A stretch of 14,783 nucleotides of DNA from Bacillota bacterium (GTDB lineage Bacteria; Bacillota; Clostridia; Christensenellales; SZUA-584), in NCBI GenBank assembly GCA_023441905.1, contig JAEZNC010000089.1, positions 1-14,783 on the forward strand, in the 5' to 3' direction. Both the position numbers and the translations under genes were made by a program. Shown here piece after piece: positions 8,452 to 14,783 of this stretch; the first letter of the stretch is position 1, and each line of letters opens with the position of its first letter. Below the pieces are notes generated by a model. The model was not told the origin of the DNA, did no database searches, and was given only the letters and a program-made list of their open reading frames with translations.

Positions 8452-8675
8452 TGCATCTTGATTTTCAGATAATCGGACAACTCTCCCACCGTCTGCAAAT
8501 TTCTGATTTCGATATCGGGAATCTCGATACCCAACTCATCTTCAATATTGCCGACAATACTGACGCAGTCATACGAGTTCATATGCAGATCAAGAATCAA
8601 GTGCGTATTGTCGCTTAAATCGCTTTCATCCACATCCACATACTCAAGTATTTTTTTGCACACATAGCTCGTCAT
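8448..8675 (-). CDS. Free-standing acyl carrier protein
   Basis: The protein has 75 residues and carries an acyl group on a phosphopantetheine arm. The four-helix ACP pattern is visible: THLILDLHMNSYD, then the recognition helix CVSIVGNIEDELGIEIPD, then the final helix TVGELSDYLKIK. Ser34 in MNSYD is the expected attachment site. The usual DSL is replaced by NSY, so both flanking residues differ from the common consensus. The ATG at 8673-8675 lies inside the last codons of the ligase gene. AAGGAG at 8684-8689 with 8 bases of spacing supports this start and a genuine 32-base overlap. The stop overlaps the PPTase start. Likely partners are the ligase (loading), the PPTase (activation) and the condensation protein (unloading). 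Confidence 0.92.
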   Translation of the reverse strand: MTSYVCKKILEYVDVDESDLSDNTHLILDLHMNSYDCVSIVGNIEDELGIEIPDIEIRNLQTVGELSDYLKIKMQ

Positions 8676-10365
8676 TGGTAATTCTCCTTTTCATTTCCGC
8701 CTGTCGTTTTATTTTTTTAGTGGTCGTTTTTTCAAACTCCCGGTCAACAATTTGGACATCACTGATGCGTTTGTGCACCGGCAGTGAGCTGTTCACCCTG
8801 CGTATATCCTGATCGAGCCTCTGGCCGATGTTGTCGATGGGATTCATTGAAAGATACGCAGAATCAAGGAACACATCCGCCGCGATGATTTCGCCGTCTT
8901 CTCTCTTTTTTGCGTAAACCATCACTTCCTTCACGTATGGAATGGCGCTCACAGTTTCTTCAAGCTCCTCCGGGCTCACATTCTTGCCGTTCGGGAGTAT
9001 AATGAGGTTTTTCTTACGCCCTGTGATATATAGAAAATTGTCTTTGCTCAAATGTCCAAGGTCGCCTGTGCGGAAATACCCGTCCTGCGTAAACACTTCT
9101 TTGGTATTTTCTTCATCCTTATAATAACCAAGCATCACAATATCGCCCGCAATCTGTATCTCGCCGTTGCCGCTTTTGTCCGGATCCGCAATTCTGACCT
9201 GACATCCCGGAAGAACGCGGCCGACTGTCCCCTTCTTCTTCCATGCAGATGCGTTTGTGGATATGACAGGCGCACATTCGGTGATGCCGTATCCGTTAAT
9301 GATATTGATGCCGATTTCGTCGTATCTTTTAATGAGGTCTGTCCTTAAAGGCGCTCCGCCGCATACGATCTGCTCAAGATTTCCGCCGAACTTATTGAGT
9401 ATGGGCTTAAAAAACAATTTCCGTTTGTCGATACCGAACTTGCGCAGAAGATTGCTGAATTTGATGCCGTAGTTAAGCTGCCTTTCGAGATTGTTTTTCT
9501 TTGTTTCCTGCCAGATCTGCTTGTACATCACCTCAAGAAAAAGCGGCACCATGAGGCTCATGCCGGGCTTGAAAAGCGCAATATTCTTCATAAGGTGCTT
9601 GAGGCTGTCGTTAAAACACAGTGTATTGCCTGTGTAGAGTATGCCGAGTATATGGCAGGTGCTCTCGAACGAATGGTGAATGGGCAGCACCGAAAAGCTC
9701 ACCGATGTGACCTTGATATAATGCATAAAGCCGTATAAATCAGCCATGAAGTTTTTATGCGAAAGCATCACGCCCTTGTTGGGCCCGGTGGTTCCCGATG
9801 TGAACAGAATCTCGCACATGGCCTGTGAATCAATTTCTTTATTAGCGTAGGTGTTGTTGCCGATATGCAGCAGCTTTCTGCCCTTCTCGATCAGCGTATG
9901 CAAATCGTATGATGCCGTGTGAGGCCCGGAGGGATTCATGACAATGACGGATTTGATTTTCGGGCAACGGCCCAATATCTCATTAACCAGCGGTAAATAT
10001 GTTTCCGAGCAGACAATCGCATCGGCATCGCTTTTTTTGAGCAGCATGGCAATATCGTCTTTAAGCAGTTCTTTATCCAGCGGCACCACCACGCCCACGC
10101 CGCAAACCACTGTTAAATAGGTTAATATCCACGCATATGAACTCTCGGACAAAATGGCAATATGATACCCATCCATGCCCAAATCCAGCAGCTTTGTACC
10201 GAGCGCAAGCCGGTCTTGTTCGAGCTGTGAAAAGGTATATTCTAAAATACGGTTATTGGACGCAATTTCTTTGAATGCCGTCTTTTCGGCAAACAGGTTG
10301 GAGGCGCGAATTGTGAGCTCACGCATATCATTGAGCTTTTGAGGATGCAGGTTTTTATATCCCAT
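8644..10365 (-). CDS. AMP-dependent acyl ligase (long-chain fatty acyl-CoA/ACP synthetase type)
   Basis: The enzyme adenylates a carboxylic acid with ATP and passes it to a thiol, CoA or here more probably the neighbouring holo-ACP. It has 573 residues from ATG 10363-10365. Motifs in order: P-loop LFTSGTTGPNKGVMLSHKN (about 187-205), LPIHHSFEST as in long-chain fatty acid ligases (about 227-236), NGYGITECAP (357-366), GYFRTGDLG (429-437), ITGRKKNLIILPNGKNVSPEE (447-467), and a C-terminal TTTKKIKR with the likely catalytic lysine near 550. The ATG has GGGAG at 10376-10380, 10 bases upstream. An in-frame TTG 18 codons earlier (10419) lacks a comparable site. It is the first gene of the operon. 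The acid cannot be named; the HHSFE signature favours a fatty acid over an amino acid. Confidence 0.92.
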   Translation of the reverse strand: MGYKNLHPQKLNDMRELTIRASNLFAEKTAFKEIASNNRILEYTFSQLEQDRLALGTKLLDLGMDGYHIAILSESSYAWILTYLTVVCGVGVVVPLDKELLKDDIAMLLKKSDADAIVCSETYLPLVNEILGRCPKIKSVIVMNPSGPHTASYDLHTLIEKGRKLLHIGNNTYANKEIDSQAMCEILFTSGTTGPNKGVMLSHKNFMADLYGFMHYIKVTSVSFSVLPIHHSFESTCHILGILYTGNTLCFNDSLKHLMKNIALFKPGMSLMVPLFLEVMYKQIWQETKKNNLERQLNYGIKFSNLLRKFGIDKRKLFFKPILNKFGGNLEQIVCGGAPLRTDLIKRYDEIGINIINGYGITECAPVISTNASAWKKKGTVGRVLPGCQVRIADPDKSGNGEIQIAGDIVMLGYYKDEENTKEVFTQDGYFRTGDLGHLSKDNFLYITGRKKNLIILPNGKNVSPEELEETVSAIPYVKEVMVYAKKREDGEIIAADVFLDSAYLSMNPIDNIGQRLDQDIRRVNSSLPVHKRISDVQIVDREFEKTTTKKIKRQAEMKRRITNDELCVQKNT

Positions 10366-10375
10366 GGATTTTGTT

Positions 10376-10380
10376 CTCCC
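10376..10380 (-). promoter_or_regulatory. Ribosome binding site deciding the ligase start
   Basis: GGGAG on the minus strand is 10 bases before ATG 10363-10365. It selects this start over the upstream in-frame TTG at 10417-10419. Confidence 0.6.
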
Positions 10381-10481
10381 AGCGTAAAGTTGAATATTCC
10401 TTTTAGCCCCTATGCTCAAACAAAACCCAAAATCAATGACTGTTTTTAACGATTGAACGCTTCTCTTTTATTCCCTATTTC

Positions 10482-10509
10482 ATAATAGATGATTGGATAT
10501 CAAAGTCAA
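10482..10509 (-). promoter_or_regulatory. Sigma-A-type promoter of the seven-gene acyl-transfer operon
   Basis: TTGACT (10504-10509) and TATTAT (10482-10487) on the minus strand are separated by 16 bases, close to the vegetative consensus TTGACA-17-TATAAT. The expected transcription start is near 10475, leaving a leader of about 110 bases before the ligase ATG. No equally good promoter was seen inside the operon, where gaps are at most 34 bases. Confidence 0.65.
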
Positions 10510-10511
10510 TG

Positions 10512-10534
10512 ACATAATATGTATTAAAATATGT
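10512..10534 (-). promoter_or_regulatory. AT-rich repeated element just upstream of the operon -35 box
   Basis: On the minus strand ACATATT occurs twice in 23 bases; the copy nearer the promoter forms the palindrome ACATA-T-TATGT (10512-10522). It abuts the -35 box, where activator sites or UP elements lie. Operator function is a guess; AT-rich DNA produces such patterns by chance fairly often. Confidence 0.3.
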
Positions 10535-10600
10535 TTAAATGTTCCTTTTTGATGAAACGGATTGTCAGGCTGGTGTTTATGGAATTTGCTGTCTGTTGCG

Positions 10601-10622
10601 GCTCATTTGATAGTAAATGAGC
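10601..10622. repeat. Inverted repeat with 8-base arms and a 6-base loop
   Basis: GCTCATTT (10601-10608) and AAATGAGC (10615-10622) are perfect complements. No T-run follows on either strand, so it is a poor terminator. It lies about 90 bases upstream of the operon -35 box and could be an operator or an RNA hairpin. Confidence 0.45.
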
Positions 10623-10674
10623 ATGAATATGTCCGGTTTAGAGAGCCTTGGTGTCAGTCATATATGGTTAATCG

Positions 10675-10761
10675 TTAATCTAAAAATATAAATGTCATCA
10701 CGCAGAAAAAGGCAGGTTCAAATTTCCGAAAGAGGGGGCACGGCAATAGTTTTTTTGACAC
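10675..10761 (-). CDS. Possible small protein of 28 residues, unrecognised
   Basis: A GTG at 10759-10761 is preceded by a perfect AGGAGG (10767-10772) with a short 5-base gap and opens a 28-codon frame ending in TAA at 10675. The peptide starts VSKKLLPCPLFRKF and ends in a hydrophobic FFCVMTFIFLD. The same frame is open upstream to a TAG near 10837 (DVEKAFFIKEEVG), so this could instead be the 3' remnant of a longer decayed gene. Only the ribosome binding site supports it. Confidence 0.22.
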   Translation of the reverse strand: MSKKLLPCPLFRKFEPAFFCVMTFIFLD

Positions 10762-10907
10762 TCCGACCTCCTCTTTGATAAAGAAGGCTTTTTCAACATC
10801 ACTGAATGTCGGGTTTTCTGTCTATCCTTTTGTTAATACCTTCCCTGAAAGCACAAGCCTTTTGAACCCCGGTATTACCGCGGCGTATACCGACGGCATC
10901 AATAGAT

Positions 10908-10941
10908 ATAAAATAAGCGCCGGATTATCAGACCCGGCGCT
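10908..10941 (-). terminator. Rho-independent terminator after the MsmX-like ATPase gene
   Basis: On the minus strand AGCGCCGG (10934-10941) pairs with CCGGCGCT (10916-10923) across a 10-base loop, a GC-rich 8-base stem, followed by the T-rich TATTTTAT. It lies about 84 bases past the ATPase stop at 11025. The T-tract is interrupted by an A, so termination may be partial. Confidence 0.6.
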
Positions 10942-11024
10942 GACCTGTCAGCAGTTCGTAAACGGGCGTCTATTGTGCCCGAAGAAAAGTGAAATGGAAA
11001 TCGCAAGTAATTTGATGGCGCCTC

Positions 11025-12152
11025 TTATTCCGAAGTCAGCAAAAGGCTCTTTTCCGTCTCGATATCAAACAGATGGACAAAATCTCCGGGTATCATAAAG
11101 TTCACATAGTTGGCTCTTCCGGACTCAAACTGTGAGCTGTTCAAATCCGTCACCTGAACGCGAATCACAATATCCCTTTCGTCCACGGCCAAATGCAGGT
11201 AGATTTCACTGCCCATCATCTCCGACACATCCACCTTGGCTTTCACAATGCTGTTTCCGTCCTCGGTTGTGAGCACCATGTGCTCGGGACGTATGCCAAG
11301 CAATACCTTGCCCGGGGTCTGATTGTTCTTTTTCAGTATCTTCTGCTTATCCGAAGGCAGCGCAATTTCCGCACCCGCTACGCGCACCACATAATCGCTG
11401 CCCGAGAGTGTCACCTCCGCCGAGAAAAAGTTCATCTGCGGTGTGCCGATAAAACCGGCAACGAATTTGTTTGCCGGGCGGTTAAACACATCCTGCGAGG
11501 TGCCGATCTGCTGGATGAAGCCGTCCTTCATGATCACAATCCGGTCGCCCAGCGTCATCGCTTCCACCTGATCGTGCGTCACATAGATAAATGTGGTGTC
11601 GATGCGCTCACGCAGTTTGATCAGCTCGGCACGCATTTGGTTGCGAAGCTTCGCATCAAGGTTGGAGAGCGGTTCATCCATGAGGAACACCTTGGGTTCG
11701 CGCACAATGGCGCGCCCGATGGCCACGCGCTGCCGCTGACCACCCGAAAGAGCTTTGGGCTTGCGTTTCAAAAGTTCTGTAATACCGAGTATCTCAGCCG
11801 CTTGTTTAACCTTCCTGTCAATCTCGTCCTTCTTCTCCTTGCGCAGCTTAAGCGCAAAAGTAAGGTTCTCATACACCGTCATATGCGGATAAAGTGCGTA
11901 GTTTTGAAAAACCATCGCAATATCACGGTCTTTAGGCGGCACCGCATTGACAAGACGATCGTCTATATAAAGCTCGCCTTCCGAAATTTCCTCAAGCCCC
12001 GCCACCATACGAAGCGTGGTCGATTTGCCGCACCCCGAAGGGCCGACGAGTACGACGAATTCCTTGTCGGCGATGTCAAGATTGAAGCTGTCCACCGCGA
12101 CGACACTCTTGTCGTAGATCTTTTTGATGTTCTTTAATGTGACTTTTGCCAT
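11025..12152 (-). CDS. Sugar ABC transporter ATPase, MsmX/UgpC/MalK-like
   Basis: The protein has 375 residues and powers carbohydrate import with permeases that are not encoded in this window. Walker A is GPSGCGKST at 37-45, the Q-loop is VFQNYALYPHMTV with Gln83, the signature is LSGGQRQRVAIGRA from 135, Walker B is VFLMDEPLSNLD (155-166), the switch residue is His193, and a TOBE-type regulatory domain fills about 240-370. I chose ATG 12150-12152 because MAKVTLKNIKKIYDK is where this family begins. The frame stays open for 58 more codons to an ATG at 12326, but that extension looks non-homologous. The ribosome binding site is weak (AAAAG only) with a hairpin just upstream. MsmX-type ATPases often serve several sugar importers and are coded alone. 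A following terminator at 10908-10941 supports a single-gene unit. Confidence 0.9.
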   Translation of the reverse strand: MAKVTLKNIKKIYDKSVVAVDSFNLDIADKEFVVLVGPSGCGKSTTLRMVAGLEEISEGELYIDDRLVNAVPPKDRDIAMVFQNYALYPHMTVYENLTFALKLRKEKKDEIDRKVKQAAEILGITELLKRKPKALSGGQRQRVAIGRAIVREPKVFLMDEPLSNLDAKLRNQMRAELIKLRERIDTTFIYVTHDQVEAMTLGDRIVIMKDGFIQQIGTSQDVFNRPANKFVAGFIGTPQMNFFSAEVTLSGSDYVVRVAGAEIALPSDKQKILKKNNQTPGKVLLGIRPEHMVLTTEDGNSIVKAKVDVSEMMGSEIYLHLAVDERDIVIRVQVTDLNSSQFESGRANYVNFMIPGDFVHLFDIETEKSLLLTSE

Positions 12153-12168
12153 ACTTTTAGCTTTGCCG

Positions 12169-12191
12169 CGCACAGCATTCGCTCCTGTGCG
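12169..12191 (-). promoter_or_regulatory. Hairpin next to the MsmX-like ATPase start
   Basis: CGCACAG (12169-12175 region) and CTGTGCG (12185-12191) form a 7-base stem with a 9-base loop. The stem begins 16 bases upstream of the ATG. On the minus strand it contains the only AGGAG near the start. It could affect initiation, but no known riboswitch pattern is recognised. Confidence 0.35.
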
Positions 12192-12394
12192 GCTCACCGC
12201 CGACCGTTTGATAGCGTACGACAGTATTACAGCAGGCCTCCACACTGCTGCACCGCAAGCCGATGCGGACGATTCATGCCTCCTTTTTTCAGCGTGCATA
12301 AAACGGTATAAGTGGAGCCGCCCCATGCCGCATTTTTGATTGTTTAATAAACCGCTTCACCTCTCGGATGCTATGCTTACAACCCCACTCGTCA

Positions 12395-12410
12395 TTGCTT
12401 TATAAAGCAA
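12395..12410. repeat. Perfect 16-base palindrome
   Basis: TTGCTTTATAAAGCAA reads the same on both strands. It is about 240 bases upstream of the ATPase start and centred on TTTATAAA, which could also overlap a -10 box. A dimeric regulator site is a reasonable guess. Confidence 0.5.
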
Positions 12411-12523
12411 CACATGATGTTGTCCGACAACCACGGACGGCTTCGATGACAGCATGAATAAAAGTCATGCCGCTTTCCGTTTATTTTAGTGCGAATCGCG
12501 CTTGACGAATTCGATTTTGTCGC

Positions 12524-12547
12524 ATGAAGCCTGTGCTTAAGCTTCAT
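12524..12547 (-). repeat. Inverted repeat downstream of the response regulator
   Basis: ATGAAGC (12524-12530) and GCTTCAT (12541-12547) are complementary 7-base arms around a 10-base loop. It is about 70-90 bases after the response-regulator stop. It lacks a T-run, so it is at best a weak or processed transcript end. Confidence 0.3.
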
Positions 12548-12613
12548 AGATAAACGCTTATATAATAAAGATTTCTGTCAGCCGAATGAAGCTTTTCCGA
12601 TACTTGCGCTTCT

Positions 12614-13363
12614 TTAATTGGGATGGCTTTCGACGTCAGGCACACTCTTGCTAAATTCGGAATAGCTGATTCCCGTATATTTTTTAAAACAGCGGCCGAA
12701 ATAATTAGGGTCGGGAATCCCCACCGCGTTTGCTGTATAGAACATCTTTTCATTATCCTTAGCCAGCTGCATGGCCTTTTTCATGCGGCAATCCGTTAAA
12801 TGCTCAATAAACGAGCTTCCGATTTCCGTTTTAAAACGCCTGCTTAAGTAGCTCGGATTAAATCCGAATGTCTGGGCGATCGATGTGAGATTGAGGCTCG
12901 AATCTGTATAGTGTTCTTCCACAAAGCGCGCAATCCGGCGGATGGCTGACGGCTCAATCTCGCGCCCGTCATCCGGTTCTTTGGACGGTTCCTCTACCGA
13001 CTGGACAACTTTTTTGAGCAATTCATAAATCTCCGAGCGGACGATTGGCTTTAATATATACCCGCACACAGGCAGGCCAATACATTGGCGCGCGTATTCG
13101 AATTCGTCAAAAGCCGTTAACACAATAATCTTGAGATTCGGATAGCGGCTGACGGCAAGCTTCGCAAATTCAATGCCGCCCATAAACGGCATGCAAATAT
13201 CCACAAATACGATGTGGGGCCTGATATCGTCTATCTTGTTGATTGCCTCAATACCGCTGCCCGCTTCTCCCACGACCTCTAGATCGAGAGATTTCCAGTT
13301 GATAGACTTTTTGAGCAGCAGGCGAGTGGGTTCCTCGTCATCGATAAGCATCACTCTAAACAT
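12614..13363 (-). CDS. Two-component response regulator with AraC-type DNA-binding domain (YesN-like)
   Basis: The protein has 249 residues. The receiver domain (1 to about 120) has the acidic pair Asp8/Asp9, phosphoacceptor Asp55 in VFVDICMP, Thr83 and Lys105 in ILKP. The AraC/XylS domain with two helix-turn-helix units covers about 140-240 (LNLTSIAQTFGFNPSYLSRRF, then ANAVGIPDPNYFGRCFKKYTG). It is about half the length of many YesN proteins because the middle region between the receiver and the DNA-binding part is nearly absent. GGAGG lies 11 bases before the ATG, a slightly long gap, and overlaps the end of the kinase gene 17 bases upstream. It most likely regulates a carbohydrate uptake operon in response to the adjacent kinase. 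Confidence 0.92.
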   Translation of the reverse strand: MFRVMLIDDEEPTRLLLKKSINWKSLDLEVVGEAGSGIEAINKIDDIRPHIVFVDICMPFMGGIEFAKLAVSRYPNLKIIVLTAFDEFEYARQCIGLPVCGYILKPIVRSEIYELLKKVVQSVEEPSKEPDDGREIEPSAIRRIARFVEEHYTDSSLNLTSIAQTFGFNPSYLSRRFKTEIGSSFIEHLTDCRMKKAMQLAKDNEKMFYTANAVGIPDPNYFGRCFKKYTGISYSEFSKSVPDVESHPN

Positions 13364-13380
13364 ATTGCCCTAAGCCTCCT

Positions 13381-14783
13381 TTACTTCTCCCTGGGAATGA
13401 TAATTTCAATCTCTGTGTATTCGCCCGGTTCACTGCGTATTTGAATCACTTCATGATAGTTGCAATAGTAGCGGATGCGCTCTATCGTTCCTTTGAGACC
13501 AAAGCCGGATAATTCGTCTTCTCCGCCGAAGGGGCACCCCGTGAGAATTTCCGAGATCTGTTCCTGCGTCATACCCACGCCCGTGTCGTACACGATGATA
13601 TGAACCGCGCCGTCCTTTTCAAAGGCGCTGATACGGATAATCCCTTTCTCACCCTTGAGCCTCACGCCGTGGTAAAGGCTGTTTTCAACGAGCGGCTGCA
13701 GAATAAGCTTAGGTATCAGCGTGCCGAGCACATTGTCGTCGACGATATATTCATCATCAAAAGCGTCTCCATACCGCAGCTTCTGCAGCGCCAGATAGTC
13801 TTTAATAATCAGTATCTCGCTGCGCAGCGGGATTTCTCGGCTGCCTTTGCTTAAAAAATTCCGGTAAAAGCTTCCGAGCGTCTCGAGCGCATCATGAACG
13901 CTCGGCGCGTCACTCTGCAGCGCCATATAGCTGATGGTCTCGAGCGAATTGTAGAGAAAATGCGGCTTGATCTGCTCCTGCAGCGTACGCATTTCGGCTT
14001 TCCGTATGCTGTTTTCCTTTTCAATGAGCTCGGCAATCAAATGATTGATATGCACGATCATGCTGTTATAGCTGTCCGCGAGATTTCGTATTTCGTTGTT
14101 GGGCAGCGACAGCTTAATTTCATGCAGATCTCCGTCCGTCCTCGTGCTCGTCATGGTTTCTGCAAGCAGGTCAATCGGGCGGGCGATATTGCTCGATATA
14201 AAAGCGCCGCTCGCAAAAACAGATAACACGACCGCCGTAATCAGCGTGATGACGAGCAGTATGGTTTCGCTGGACTGTATCGACGCGGCCGTCACCACCG
14301 TCTTGCTGATTTGCACAATGGGCAAATCCGGCGTGCTGTAAGAGCTCAGTATCACTCTGCTGCCTGCCGTATCCACCTCTTTCCATTGAAAGCCTCTGTT
14401 GACATCCTCGGCGTTGAACTGGCCCTTTAAGTCTTCGTCACCCCAAAGGTAGCTGCCGTTTTTATCAAAAAAGCAAATCCGGCTGCCGGGGCTTAGGTCC
14501 TTTGCGGCCGTGTACAGCACATTAGGGTTCAAATTAATGACCAGCAAACCGATTTCCTTTTGAGTTTCGATATCATAAATCAGGCGCATCATCGATATAA
14601 GCGGGATGCCGCTGCGTTTGGTGAAAGCTCCGCGTCCGTTGATGCTGAGAATCACGCCCCCTTTGGCACTTAACAACGGCTGGCGCCAGCCGTCCTCTTT
14701 GATGAGCTTGTTCTGGACATCGATCAGCCCTGAACCGGTTCTGACAAACCGGTCGTCGAGACGGAAAACATAGACCGAATCCA
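13381..14783 (-). CDS. Sensor histidine kinase, YesM-like (5' end beyond the window)
   Basis: The frame is open from the right edge to TAA at 13381, about 467 codons; the true start is outside. The visible N-terminal part looks like the membrane-distal half of an extracellular Cache-type sensor domain. A membrane helix (TILLVITLITAVVLSVFASG, about 173-192 of the visible part) leads to a HAMP linker. The His_kinase core has the phosphoacceptor His in EQIKPHFLYNSLE (codon 13960-13962), then the ATPase N-box LQPLVENSLYHG, the G1 box DTGVGM and the G2 box GFGLKGTIERI. This is the YesM/LytS class arrangement, common for sensing extracellular sugars or glycans in Clostridia and Bacilli. Its partner regulator follows 17 bases downstream. 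The usual solute-binding protein and permeases of such loci would lie to the right or elsewhere. Confidence 0.92.
   Translation of the reverse strand, partial: DSVYVFRLDDRFVRTGSGLIDVQNKLIKEDGWRQPLLSAKGGVILSINGRGAFTKRSGIPLISMMRLIYDIETQKEIGLLVINLNPNVLYTAAKDLSPGSRICFFDKNGSYLWGDEDLKGQFNAEDVNRGFQWKEVDTAGSRVILSSYSTPDLPIVQISKTVVTAASIQSSETILLVITLITAVVLSVFASGAFISSNIARPIDLLAETMTSTRTDGDLHEIKLSLPNNEIRNLADSYNSMIVHINHLIAELIEKENSIRKAEMRTLQEQIKPHFLYNSLETISYMALQSDAPSVHDALETLGSFYRNFLSKGSREIPLRSEILIIKDYLALQKLRYGDAFDDEYIVDDNVLGTLIPKLILQPLVENSLYHGVRLKGEKGIIRISAFEKDGAVHIIVYDTGVGMTQEQISEILTGCPFGGEDELSGFGLKGTIERIRYYCNYHEVIQIRSEPGEYTEIEIIIPREK

Larger units (their letters stand above)
10420..10774. other. Gene-poor spacer before the acyl-transfer operon
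   Basis: This stretch is more AT-rich than the flanks and has no convincing large gene on either strand. It holds the operon promoter and its AT-rich repeat, a hairpin at 10601-10622, a tandem 7-base repeat (GTTAATC twice, 10667-10680), and a possible 28-residue ORF at 10675-10761. Confidence 0.6.
12327..12613. other. Palindrome-rich spacer between the ATPase and response-regulator genes
   Basis: No gene is supported here. Counting the leader to 12153, over 450 bases separate the two coding regions. It contains TTGCTTTATAAAGCAA (12395-12410), TTGTC-C-GACAA (12420-12430), GCATGA/TCATGC (12452-12470) and ATGAAGC/GCTTCAT (12524-12547). The ATPase promoter probably lies here, but I found no clear -35/-10 pair. 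Confidence 0.55.

Noticed and set aside
10366..10419. An 18-codon extension of the ligase from a TTG
   Set aside because: The ATG at 10365 has its own GGGAG site, and the extension contains that site.
10601..10622. Hairpin considered as a terminator
   Set aside because: No T-run follows on either strand, and no gene ends just before it.
10775..11098. A 107-codon plus-strand frame with a TTG start in the spacer
   Set aside because: It has no ribosome binding site on that strand, runs through the ATPase terminator hairpin and into the 3' end of the ATPase gene, and resembles no known protein.
11193..12137. A 314-codon open frame on the plus strand
   Set aside because: It mirrors the MsmX-like ATPase, whose Walker, signature and TOBE parts are unmistakable. 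The antisense product has no domain pattern.
12153..12326. A 58-codon N-terminal extension of the MsmX-like ATPase
   Set aside because: Family proteins begin at MAKVTLKN. The extension is Arg/Ala-rich without conserved features and crosses the start-proximal hairpin.
1..14783. CRISPR arrays, insertion sequences, tRNA or rRNA genes
   Set aside because: I found no regularly spaced repeats, no transposase-like frame with terminal repeats, and no tRNA or rRNA pattern on either strand.

Overview
The window looks like chromosomal DNA of a spore-forming Gram-positive bacterium of the Clostridia type. The evidence is a pro-sigma-K gene at the left edge, a YesM/YesN-style two-component pair beside an MsmX-type sugar ABC ATPase at the right edge, strong AGGAGG-type ribosome binding sites throughout, and moderate GC content. 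The exact taxon cannot be read from this sequence. Every intact gene I can support lies on the minus strand. The only plus-strand coding remnant is a badly decayed pseudogene.

Layout from left to right: (1) sigK, cut by the left edge, with a possible sigma-E-type promoter. (2) A plus-strand pseudogene at about 829-1340, probably of the RMD1/YagE (DUF155) family. (3) A seven-gene minus-strand operon at 1372-10365, read right to left: acyl-adenylating ligase, free-standing acyl carrier protein, Sfp-type phosphopantetheinyl transferase, MacB/LolD-type ABC ATPase, a large FtsX-type permease with a long periplasm-free extracellular coiled coil, a free-standing condensation-domain protein, and an HSL-family alpha/beta hydrolase. 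A good sigma-A promoter sits at 10482-10509, about 117 bases before the ligase start. (4) A roughly 600-base stretch without a convincing large gene, holding inverted repeats, a possible 28-residue ORF and a terminator for the next operon. (5) A lone MsmX/UgpC-like ATPase. (6) A palindrome-rich spacer. (7) A YesN-like response regulator and a YesM-like histidine kinase, the latter cut by the right edge.

The operon is the main interest. It holds a minimal, fully separated acyl-transfer line: the ligase would activate a carboxylic acid, the PPTase would arm the ACP, the condensation protein would pass the acyl group to an unknown amine or hydroxyl acceptor, the hydrolase could trim or release the product, and the ABC pair would export it or act on it at the membrane. 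No amino-acid-selecting adenylation module, ketosynthase or thioesterase domain is present. It therefore does not look like a standard NRPS or PKS cluster, and the product cannot be named from the sequence. The joins ligase/ACP (32-base overlap), ACP/PPTase (ATGA overlap) and ATPase/permease (one base apart) suggest tightly coupled translation. The right-hand genes look like a separate carbohydrate-sensing and uptake locus that continues beyond the window.
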